Positions 1 through 6,932 of a DNA stretch of 64,000 bases are shown piece after piece. Made by a program: the position numbers and the translations under genes. Where the stretch lies: positions 1 through 64,000 of the forward strand of contig CAZLEF010000018.1 in assembly GCA_964558465.1 (NCBI GenBank), given 5' to 3'. The DNA is from JACJYC01 sp964558465. Lineage in GTDB: Bacteria; Bacteroidota; Bacteroidia; Chitinophagales; Saprospiraceae. The notes under the pieces are model-generated. The model saw nothing but the letters and a program-made list of their open reading frames with translations, was not told the origin of the DNA and ran no database searches. Position 1 is the first letter of the stretch; each line of letters begins with the position of its first letter.

Positions 1-741
1 CTCACTTATGCGAATATTACCCTGAGCTGGTATACCTTGTTCCGTTATACCATCGATACGGTTACCGGTTATTTTGCCTGGTGGGCCGTACGCGCCATCG
101 TGATCCGGATGGACCAAAAAATGCCTTACGGCGACAGGCCGCTAAAAAGGATCCTGATCCAGTTGGTCCTCACCACGATTACCGGGGTGGCTGTGATTAT
201 TCTGATCACAGAACTGCTCAATATTATTGTGACCAACCACCCCGTACCGCTGAGTTTTTACCTGTTTGACGTCTTTATTTTTGTCATCTGGTTTTTTGTC
301 ATCAACGGCATTTACATCGGTATGCATTATTACGCCGAATGGAAGGCGTCGGAAACCCGCCGGCAGGAAGAAAAAAAGGTCAGGGCCGAAGGATTTACCC
401 TGAAACATGGGAAACAGAACCTGCTGATCCCGTTCAGCGAAATACTCGGATTTTATGTGGAAGACGGGTATACCATCCTGTTCACCCGGGAAAACAAAAA
501 ATATTTTCCCGACAAGTCGCTGGACAAAATTGAGGAAACGCTCCCCGAAGAGTGGTTCTTCCGCCTCAACCGGCAATATATCCTCCAAAGAAATGCCGTA
601 ACCGGATTTAAAAGAGCCGGTGACGGCAAAATCGATGTGCTGGTTAACGCCCCGGATCAATTCCCCAAAACCATCCAGGTCAGCCGGCTCAAGGCGGTTG
701 CCTTTAAAAACTGGTTTGATCCTGAAGAAGCTGAGAATTAA
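1..741 (+). CDS. Membrane-anchored LytTR-domain regulator (5' end cut off)
   Basis: The frame is open from base 1, so the true start lies outside the window; the TTG at 37 is only the first possible internal start. The visible part has about three hydrophobic helices (one around VVIILITELLNIIVTN, another around YLFDVFIFVIWFFVING) and then a C-terminal LytTR DNA-binding domain over roughly the last 100 residues (VEDGYTILFT, FRLNRQYILQRNAV). LytTR domains usually sit on response regulators; here the domain is joined directly to a membrane segment, as in membrane LytTR regulators known in Bacteroidota, so it may bind DNA from the inner membrane without a receiver. No kinase is adjacent in the visible sequence. 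Targets are unknown. Confident for LytTR, moderate for the regulatory role. Confidence 0.8.
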   Translation, partial: LTYANITLSWYTLFRYTIDTVTGYFAWWAVRAIVIRMDQKMPYGDRPLKRILIQLVLTTITGVAVIILITELLNIIVTNHPVPLSFYLFDVFIFVIWFFVINGIYIGMHYYAEWKASETRRQEEKKVRAEGFTLKHGKQNLLIPFSEILGFYVEDGYTILFTRENKKYFPDKSLDKIEETLPEEWFFRLNRQYILQRNAVTGFKRAGDGKIDVLVNAPDQFPKTIQVSRLKAVAFKNWFDPEEAEN

Positions 742-742
742 G

Positions 743-945
743 TTGGCAGTCCGCAGGCCTCTGAGCGTAGTCGAAGAGGCAGTCTTTTATGCCGTTTCCA
801 CCTTGTACCGCCGACGTCTCGTCGGTCGGGCCGGATGCCGATATTTATAGTCCGCAGTCTTTTCATCCGTTATCAAATAAAAATTCATTCCCCAATTAAC
901 GAACTGCAGACTGAAGACTGCAGACTGAAGACTGCCAACTACACT
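743..945. repeat. Composite intergenic repeat, copy 1 of 3
   Basis: Fills most of the 312-bp gap before the next gene. It has arms built from GTTGGCAGT/ACTGCCAAC and CTGCAGACTGAAGA units around a core at 856-905 that starts CTTTTCATCCGTTATCAAAT and ends near TTAACGAACTGC. The same core recurs at 18894-18944 and 34289-34338. A TGAGCGTAGTCGAA hairpin with GCCTC/GAGGC arms is embedded at 757-780, and a CCGACG-TCT-CGTCGG hairpin lies near 813-827. No coding potential is seen. Confidence 0.75.
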
Positions 946-1016
946 TCACCCCCCATTTTGCTACATTTCACCCAAAACGGCCCGTTTTTACTTGCAAACA
1001 CCCCTCCTTTCAGGCC

Positions 1017-1024
1017 TACATTTG
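1017..1024 (+). promoter_or_regulatory. Putative Bacteroidota -7 box (TACATTTG)
   Basis: TACATTTG matches the Bacteroidota -7 consensus TAnnTTTG and lies 30 bp before the ATG at 1054. A TTG at 992-994 is 22 bp upstream, slightly long for the -33 element. It would drive the 1054-1653 gene. Confidence 0.4.
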
Positions 1025-1053
1025 TGGCATCACCACCAAAACGGTTTTCAACC

Positions 1054-1653
1054 ATGAAGTCCATTATCATTTTAATCGGAACACTTTTGCTGACCTCACC
1101 CACGGTGCGGGCGCAAAACAATCCTGAGCCGACCGATGGGTACCGCAACTTTCCCCTCGTGGTCGGCGTGCAGTTTCAAAATTTCGCCCTTCCCTTCAAG
1201 GATTGGAAGAGCAATTTCACCCATATCGGTTTTTTTGTCGGAACCGAAGTGAGTCTGAACGGCAAACATACCTGGATACAGCAATTTCAGGCCGGGTACT
1301 ACCTCAACCGTGAAATGGGGAACGGCTTTTTTGCCCTGACCCAATCGGTGTACCGGCCTGCAGTATTCGATCCGTTTTATCCGGAGGTAAAGGCGGGCAT
1401 CGGGTGGCTGCGCGTGGGGCATCCGACAGATACGTACGCCTTTCAAAACGGAAAATGGGAAAAGGCTGCGGGGGGAAAATCCCAGTTGATCGTTCCCCTG
1501 GGAGTCTCGGCAGGTTACAACTTTGACAATCCCGAAACCTCCGTCTCGCCCTTTGTCAGTTACCAGATCTTACCCGCCCTGTTTTACAACGATGTTATTC
1601 CTTTGAATTTTTATACACTGATCCAGGCGGGGAGCAGGGTTCAGTTTAAATAG
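1054..1653 (+). CDS. Exported hypothetical protein, probably outer-membrane beta-barrel
   Basis: 199 residues. The start at 1054 is chosen because it begins a clear signal peptide (MKSIIILIGTLLLTSPTVRA, cleavage before QNNPEP); the longer upstream frame runs through repeat DNA. The mature part has alternating hydrophobic and aromatic stretches typical of small beta-barrel proteins (FPLVVGVQFQNFALPF, IVPLGVSAGYNF, YTLIQAGSRVQFK) and ends with a charged/aromatic last strand. I do not recognise a named family. It stands alone between repeat-filled gaps, with its own likely promoter, and nothing nearby suggests a substrate. Confidence 0.7.
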   Translation: MKSIIILIGTLLLTSPTVRAQNNPEPTDGYRNFPLVVGVQFQNFALPFKDWKSNFTHIGFFVGTEVSLNGKHTWIQQFQAGYYLNREMGNGFFALTQSVYRPAVFDPFYPEVKAGIGWLRVGHPTDTYAFQNGKWEKAAGGKSQLIVPLGVSAGYNFDNPETSVSPFVSYQILPALFYNDVIPLNFYTLIQAGSRVQFK

Positions 1654-1654
1654 G

Positions 1655-1752
1655 TAGACGGTAGACGGCCCACGGTAGACGGCCCACGGTAGACGGCCCA
1701 TAGGACTCCTTTGGAGTGAATAGTCAGGCTCCTGAGCGGAGTCGAAGGAGAC
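1655..1752. repeat. 15-bp tandem repeats and two small hairpin elements
   Basis: A 15-bp unit GGTAGACGGCCCACG is repeated about three times (1655-1697). It is followed by CCATAGGACTCCTTTGGAG (1698-1716), whose exact reverse complement occurs at 29421-29439, and a CTCC-TGAGCGGAGTCGAA-GGAG hairpin (1729-1750). All three recur elsewhere in the window and none is coding. Confidence 0.7.
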
Positions 1753-1834
1753 GGTAGACGGCCAACACCTCAAAGCTCAAAGCTCAAAACTCACAACCCA
1801 AAGCATCCCATTCCATCAAATTAAAAAGTCCGTT

Positions 1835-2968
1835 ATGAAAAATCCAATGCTTATTTTGATCTTCCTGCTGACCGTTTCAGGCATAAATGAATCCTGTTTT
1901 GCCCAATCCAAAGGGGTTGCGCTTCAACAGATCATGGATAAATACACGCAAATGGGGTTGCCCGGCGTGTCCATTGCCATTTATTCCGAAGACGGGCCCT
2001 GGGCAGGCGCTTCCGGTTTTTCGAAGATCGAAACCCAAACGCCGATGCATCCCGGCAATCTGCAATATTCGCAGAGCGTTTCAAAAACCTATATGGCGGT
2101 GGCCATTTTGAAAATGTACGAACAGGGGAAGATCAACCTGGATGAGAAGATCACGGTTTACCTTCCCGAATCCGTAACCGTAAAAGTCACAAGCGCCGGC
2201 CAGATGACCGTCCGCATGCTGCTGAACCACACTTCGGGCGCGGCGGAATACAATATGGCGCCGGCATACGTCAGTTTCCTGTTGCAACATCCGCTGCACG
2301 AATTCACGCCGATGGATTATCTCGATTTTGTCGCGGGCCAACCGGTCCAATTCACACCGGGCAGCAAATACCGGTACACCAATACCAATTATGAGTTGCT
2401 GGCGCTGATCGGCGACCGGATCACAGGCGATCACGCCAAATTTATCCGGGAGGAAATCTTTCAGCCTTTGGGTCTGACCAACAGCTTTTACCGGGAAAAT
2501 GCCAACTATCTGGACAAACCCGAACTGGTGAACTCCTATTGGGACCGGTACAGCAACGGCATCCTCGAAAACTGCACACAGATGCAAAAAGTGAACGTCG
2601 CGTCCATGATCGGCGACGACGGCATGATCGCCACGCCGATGGATTATGTGTTGTTCCTGAAAGGGCTGTTCGAAGGCAAATTGCTCTCTCCGGCTACGAT
2701 GGAACAAATGATGGATTTTGTTTTAAAAAATCCGGCTGATGAAAAAAGTTACGGGTACGGGTTGGGTATTCACCGCGACTACCAGCAGGGGTTGGTGGAA
2801 TACGGCCATACCGGCGGCGGGATCGGCGCGGGCTGTTACCTGGGGTATTTCCCGGATAAACAAACTTACTTCTTTTTTGCCATCAACCTGGGAACATCCA
2901 TTAACAGCCCGGTTTTGGAGAAAGTTGCCGGCATGCTGGAGGAAATTTGGGGCGTGTTGATCGGATAA
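1835..2968 (+). CDS. Serine hydrolase of the beta-lactamase/PBP4*-like (class C fold) family
   Basis: 377 residues with an N-terminal signal peptide (MKNPMLILIFLLTVSGINES), so periplasmic or surface. The three active-site motifs of the family are visible: SxxK (SVSK, Ser81 and Lys84), YxN (YTN, Tyr181-Asn183) and HTGG (His325) close to the end. Length and spacing fit family S12 esterases/peptidases rather than resistance enzymes, and the substrate cannot be read from sequence. It is followed by a hairpin and a separate thioredoxin-family gene on the same strand; the 126-bp gap does not suggest tight coupling. Confidence 0.88.
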   Translation: MKNPMLILIFLLTVSGINESCFAQSKGVALQQIMDKYTQMGLPGVSIAIYSEDGPWAGASGFSKIETQTPMHPGNLQYSQSVSKTYMAVAILKMYEQGKINLDEKITVYLPESVTVKVTSAGQMTVRMLLNHTSGAAEYNMAPAYVSFLLQHPLHEFTPMDYLDFVAGQPVQFTPGSKYRYTNTNYELLALIGDRITGDHAKFIREEIFQPLGLTNSFYRENANYLDKPELVNSYWDRYSNGILENCTQMQKVNVASMIGDDGMIATPMDYVLFLKGLFEGKLLSPATMEQMMDFVLKNPADEKSYGYGLGIHRDYQQGLVEYGHTGGGIGAGCYLGYFPDKQTYFFFAINLGTSINSPVLEKVAGMLEEIWGVLIG

Positions 2969-3044
2969 ACCGGAAAGGAAGCGCCGACAGATATGTTAAA
3001 ATCAGGGGAAGGCTGCGACTGCCGTTGATTCAGGCGTTAAGGAG

Positions 3045-3075
3045 AAGAAAACGCCCGTTATTCCGGGCATTTCTT
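3045..3075 (+). terminator. Hairpin after the serine hydrolase
   Basis: AAGAAA-ac-GCCCG pairs with CGGGC-a-TTTCTT around a 6-base loop. The T-rich 3' arm and the position 77 bp after a stop codon fit an intrinsic terminator. The stem is interrupted, so confidence is moderate. Confidence 0.45.
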
Positions 3076-3094
3076 CATCACCTAACTGTCATGT

Positions 3095-4285
3095 ATGAAA
3101 AACCTGGTCTTGTTATGCTGCCTGCAATTATCGGCTGCTGTATGTTTTGGACAACCATCCTCACAGCTTGCCGACCCGCGGGAAATCCTCCAAAAGTCAG
3201 CGGAATTGCTGAAAGAAATGAATTTGTTCCGGTATGAATCGGCTTACCGGATCAAATATTTCGACAATCAGGATACGACTCCTGTCTCCATTCAGCAGTG
3301 CATTGTTTTAAAAGCGCCGAAAGACACCATCCTGAACTACTGCGCCCGTGTGGCAGATCAGGATGCGGAGCGGGTTTACGATGGCGTCAATTTCCTGATG
3401 ATCTGGCACAAGAACAAAAAAATATTACGCGACAACCCGCATGTCACCGGAAAAAAATTTGCCTCAAATAATATTCAGAAGTCTCATATTCCCGGATTTT
3501 TATATTCCAATCAACCCTTTAACGCCTATCTGACCGAAGCGGAACGGCTTTCCCTGACTGAAGCCCGGTTGTACGGGCAAAAATGCTGGAAAATTGAAGT
3601 GCTTTTTCCTGCAAACGAAGAGATCACTTTTGTGAAAAGGGTGGTGTTTATTGACCAGGAATCCGGCTTCCCCATGCGAATCGAAGGGTATGCCAAATTC
3701 CAGGATATCCAGGACGAATACTGGGAACTGGATCTCAAGAATATCCGGGCGGAAAGAAAGGAGAATGCGGTATTTACCGATTTTTACACCTATCCGGAGG
3801 GCTACGCCGAAGAGGTTTACACTGCCCCGAATTTCAGTTTTGAATTGCTGCGGGAAGGGTCGGCGTGGATTCCCTTTGAAGGCAAAGACCTGGCAGGCAA
3901 TCCCGTCGTTCCGGACTCCGCCGGCAGTTCCGGGTTGGTCCTGATCGACTTCTGGTACCTGGCCTGCGCGCCGTGCATGCGGGCGATGCCGGAAGTGGCG
4001 GCGCTTTCGAAAAAATACAAAGACCAGGGACTTTTGGTCCTGGGGCTGAATCCGTTTGACGATCCGGCTGTCCGGTCAGAGGAAATCAAAAAATTTTCGG
4101 CGCGTTTCGGGGTGGAATACCCCCTGGTTTTTATTGGCAAAAAAGTAGCGGAATCCTATCTGGCGAAAACCTACCCGACTTTTTATTTATTCGACAAAGG
4201 CAAAATGGTTTTTGCCGGCGCTGGGTACAGCCCGGAAAAAATGGCTGAGTTGGATAAAAAAATTAAAGGGCGCCTGAAAAAATGA
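3095..4285 (+). CDS. TlpA-like thioredoxin-fold protein with N-terminal outer-membrane-associated domain
   Basis: 396 residues with a signal peptide (MKNLVLLCCLQLSAAVCFG). Residues ~25-255 form a beta-rich domain like those in DUF2092/LolA-type Bacteroidota proteins (QQCIVLKAPKDTIL, WKIEVLFPANEEITFVKRVV). Residues ~260-396 are a TlpA/AhpC-TSA thioredoxin domain with the redox motif CAPC (Cys291, Cys294) in DFWYLACAPCMRAM and the conserved cis-Pro region AKTYPTFYLFD. Such proteins reduce periplasmic disulfides or serve cytochrome maturation; the exact partner is unknown. The next gene downstream is only a fragment (4347-4433). Confidence 0.82.
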   Translation: MKNLVLLCCLQLSAAVCFGQPSSQLADPREILQKSAELLKEMNLFRYESAYRIKYFDNQDTTPVSIQQCIVLKAPKDTILNYCARVADQDAERVYDGVNFLMIWHKNKKILRDNPHVTGKKFASNNIQKSHIPGFLYSNQPFNAYLTEAERLSLTEARLYGQKCWKIEVLFPANEEITFVKRVVFIDQESGFPMRIEGYAKFQDIQDEYWELDLKNIRAERKENAVFTDFYTYPEGYAEEVYTAPNFSFELLREGSAWIPFEGKDLAGNPVVPDSAGSSGLVLIDFWYLACAPCMRAMPEVAALSKKYKDQGLLVLGLNPFDDPAVRSEEIKKFSARFGVEYPLVFIGKKVAESYLAKTYPTFYLFDKGKMVFAGAGYSPEKMAELDKKIKGRLKK

Positions 4286-4346
4286 AAAATCAAGGCGGAG
4301 CGTACCGGCCGGTGATTTCGCCGGATAAATGATAAAACAAATCCCC

Positions 4347-4433
4347 ATGCCGAACCAGAATGCAATTGGTAGGCAGGATCGTTCGGTTTCGATCCGCCGT
4401 ATACAGACCAGGACGCCGCCGAATTCCTGAACG
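4347..4433 (+). pseudogene. Decayed 5' fragment duplicating the start of the 11873 gene
   Basis: The DNA from about 4315 to 4433 matches 11839-11957 with few differences, including the identical start region AACAAATCCCCATGCCGAAC. Relative to the intact gene, one inserted base (TTGGTAGG against TTGTAGG) and further changes shift the frame, so only about 27 codons can be read before TGA at 4428. It is a truncated paralogue. With the intact copy at 11873 it brackets the cassette island as a direct repeat. Confidence 0.85.
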
Positions 4434-4482
4434 GGATCCCCAGCTTGTCTGCTGTGGTGAATTGGCGTTTTGCCATGCTCAA

Positions 4483-4506
4483 AATTACAGTTTTTGAACT
4501 GTAATT
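4483..4506. other. Perfect 10-bp-stem hairpin at the low end of the island
   Basis: AATTACAGTT-TTTG-AACTGTAATT. It has no T tract beyond its own loop. It overlaps the outer AAC of the last attC-like site (S0) and may be a remnant of an array end. Confidence 0.5.
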
Positions 4507-4576
4507 GCGTCCGATCTATTTTGGAGCCGAAACACTGTGCCGACGCTTAGGAGGCATATACGCACATCCGGTTGTT
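4497..4576 (-). repeat. attC-like site S0 (degenerate), ends cassette E
   Basis: 80 bp between AAC (4497) and GTT (4574). The outer GTTATCCC (4574-4581) is the complement of the cassette E start (GGGATAAC on the plus strand, 6834-6841). The internal pairing is weak (TGCGT with ACGCA plus short GC pieces), so S0 is the least certain site. Confidence 0.5.
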
Positions 4577-4632
4577 ATCCCTTCTTTTTATTTTACGTAC
4601 TTATATGTCGATTAATCGATGTCGATTAATCG

Positions 4633-6801
4633 TTAAATCTTAACCCAGCGCACCACTTTTTGCTGCCTTTCCGCTTCTATTGCTACAAAATAAACTCCTG
4701 CTGGAATTAGTCCGAAATCAATCAGGGAAATACGGTTTTCACCCGGATGAATTTGTTTTTTAACAAAAGAAATCACTCCTGAAATACCGGACAGGCGCAA
4801 AGTTACCTCCTGTTCTTTTTCCGAATAAACGATCAGCGTTGATGCTTCGGTGGAAGGATTGGGCGAGACCGTGATGTTTAAAAAACTCCTTCCAGCCTCC
4901 TTTGTCGCTACCGGTTGCGTTGAAACCTCGATTCGTACCTTACGGATATCATTCCTGAACACCTCCACTTGTGGAATCACGGTTAAATCATCAGCCTGCA
5001 CCATGGTCGAACCGCTTTGTAGTATTTGATTGGTAAGAAAATCCTTGACCTGCCAGTAAACAGGCGTACCGGAGACGGGCTTGAACTGCTGAGACTTGCG
5101 TATGGCCAGGTCGGCTGTAAGGAAGTCATGCGGGCAGTTGTCGTTGCCAAAAACAGCGTTCGATTCGAGCCAGGCCGTTACTTGCCAAGTTCCCGCGCTT
5201 TCCGCCGTGTTTCCCCAACGGTGCCAGCCGCCCCAAGCTCCCCAGTTGTCGCCGTCGCCGTTGTTGATGCCAAACATTCCTGTTCCAGGGTCGTTATTTT
5301 TCGGGTCGAGGCGGTGGTTAAAAAAGGCGGGGAAGGACTCGTCGCTACGGTAGCGACTTTCGGCGAAGGCCACATCCTCTAGTGCAGTCTGCTGATTTGC
5401 CTGATTGCCTTTGATCCAATGGTCGTTGAACAGCGGCGCGTCATCCATAGTATGCGCTCGCTCGCTCCACATACTTTGAATGCCGATGCCGAGAGAGTCG
5501 GCTTTTCGATAATTTTCGACCACATAAGCATCCCATCCCATCGTGCTGCCGTTGTCGTTTTTGCTGTGCCAGTGGCGGATGAGGGGGAGGTCGCGCGATG
5601 CCGAGCAGTTATCCAAAAGGTTAAAAAGGTGCAGCAAATGGATGGTTTCGCCCGCCTGGTTTTTCAAATTGGTGGGAAAATTGAGCGATGGCTCTCCAAA
5701 GGTTGCCACGTTGTCGCCCGGCGTCGGGCCGCCAAAGCCATTGTTGAAAATAGTGGCTGAAGCATAATGTTCGGGAAAACATTTTACGATAGCCGTCGTG
5801 CCGGCCGAACCCATGCTGTGGCCCAAAATCTGGATGCGATTCGGGTCAATATTGAAATGTTTCAGGAGCCACGAATCTATCCAAAGATACCGGCGCTGCG
5901 TGTAATTGACAATCGTGTCTACATCTGAGGTCGTATTGTTGGCTGTGAACGGGTCGTAATTTTTACGCCAGCCAAAATGCCAGGTCGCCCTGTTCGGATT
6001 CGGTGGGTTTTGGTCTTCCCATCCAAAAAGGTCGTCGTTATGCGCCAAAAGTATGCCTTCCACAGGTTTGATGTTGACGGACGGGTAACTACCTGCCAGC
6101 GCCTGACGGGCTATATTGCCGCCGCCGTGCAGCCAAACAGACATTGGGAATGGCTGCGCGGTATCCAATCCAACGGGAGCTGAAATGAAGAAAAGGCTCG
6201 GCATCCCGTTTTTTGCAGCGTTCGCCGTGACGGGAAAATCCGGGCGGTTTTCCCACTGGTTTTGCCGTCCGTCGGCCCACATCATAAAAGCGAAACAGAT
6301 AAACCCGTTCGCAAAGGGCGAAGGGAACAAGGCTTGCAAATGACACTCCACCGGATCGCTTGCCGGATTGAATTGAAAAGGCACGGCCGAAACAGTAAGG
6401 TTTTGCCCGGAAGTAACGGTGGTTTCCCCCTCCGCCACGACTGCGAAAAACAACAAACCCGCTTCATGCGGTGTGAAGACGAACAGCGCCTCGTTAGCCG
6501 CCAATTGATACTTTCCCGGCCCGCTCTGCGCCGGAATACGAGGCGTTGTCGAGGTATCAATTTGTTCTTTCAACGCCGCACAGATGTACTCAAATTTGTG
6601 GAGTTTGCCTACCCGTATAGCGTTGTCCGCAGAGGTGAACGGAGTAGGCTTGGCGTAAATCTCGTACCAATCAGGCAACGGTGCTTCGACTTTCCATACC
6701 ACCCACACCTGCCCATCGGCGTACCATGCGCGGACATTGGTTTGAGCAAAAAGGGGGCTGCTTATCGCCAGCAAGATGGCAGAAATTAAGAATTTAACCA
6801 T
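4633..6801 (-). CDS. Secreted alpha/beta-hydrolase (esterase-like) with T9SS C-terminal sorting domain
   Basis: 722 residues. The start at 6801 gives a clean signal peptide (MVKFLISAILLAISSPLFAQ); the longer frame would run into site S1. The central part is an alpha/beta hydrolase with nucleophile elbow GHSMG (Ser329) and an HGGG-type oxyanion motif (SVWLHGGGN), as in secreted PHB-depolymerase or feruloyl-esterase-like enzymes. The last ~75 residues are a type A T9SS sorting domain (VSPNPST, LRLSGISG, GLIPAGVYFVAIEAE, KVVRWVKI), so the product is expected on the cell surface via the PorU/PorV pathway encoded at 41.9-47.2 kb. It is the cargo of cassette E and, unlike the neighbouring cassette genes, is not AT-rich. 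Substrate unknown. Confidence 0.83.
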   Translation of the reverse strand: MVKFLISAILLAISSPLFAQTNVRAWYADGQVWVVWKVEAPLPDWYEIYAKPTPFTSADNAIRVGKLHKFEYICAALKEQIDTSTTPRIPAQSGPGKYQLAANEALFVFTPHEAGLLFFAVVAEGETTVTSGQNLTVSAVPFQFNPASDPVECHLQALFPSPFANGFICFAFMMWADGRQNQWENRPDFPVTANAAKNGMPSLFFISAPVGLDTAQPFPMSVWLHGGGNIARQALAGSYPSVNIKPVEGILLAHNDDLFGWEDQNPPNPNRATWHFGWRKNYDPFTANNTTSDVDTIVNYTQRRYLWIDSWLLKHFNIDPNRIQILGHSMGSAGTTAIVKCFPEHYASATIFNNGFGGPTPGDNVATFGEPSLNFPTNLKNQAGETIHLLHLFNLLDNCSASRDLPLIRHWHSKNDNGSTMGWDAYVVENYRKADSLGIGIQSMWSERAHTMDDAPLFNDHWIKGNQANQQTALEDVAFAESRYRSDESFPAFFNHRLDPKNNDPGTGMFGINNGDGDNWGAWGGWHRWGNTAESAGTWQVTAWLESNAVFGNDNCPHDFLTADLAIRKSQQFKPVSGTPVYWQVKDFLTNQILQSGSTMVQADDLTVIPQVEVFRNDIRKVRIEVSTQPVATKEAGRSFLNITVSPNPSTEASTLIVYSEKEQEVTLRLSGISGVISFVKKQIHPGENRISLIDFGLIPAGVYFVAIEAERQQKVVRWVKI

Positions 6802-6838
6802 ATTAAAATTGATTTCATGTGGTATTTTAATTTGGGAT

Positions 6839-6920
6839 AACTGGCGCATTGACGAATACCCGCCGCCTTCGTTGCTTTTGTGTTGAGCCTTTAGCGGCGG
6901 GTTTGTGTCAATGCTTTGTT
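6839..6920 (-). repeat. attC-like site S1, ends cassette A
   Basis: 82 bp. Outer stem GCATTGAC (6846-6853) pairs with GTCAATGC (6907-6914); inner stem CCCGCCGC (6859-6866) pairs with GCGGCGGG (6894-6901), leaving a 27-nt apical loop and internal loops of 5 nt. AAC (6839-6841) and GTT (6918-6920) form the outer borders. It follows the stop codon of the GTPase-CHAT gene by 12 bp. Confidence 0.75.
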
Positions 6921-6932
6921 CTGCGAATTTTG

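Noticed and set aside
4183..4482. 99-codon minus-strand frame starting TTG
   Set aside because: It lies antisense to the thioredoxin gene end and the decayed fragment; composition is that of a shadow frame.
6801..6849. 16-codon N-terminal extension of the esterase
   Set aside because: It crosses the AAC border of site S1 and would precede a perfect signal peptide that starts at 6801.
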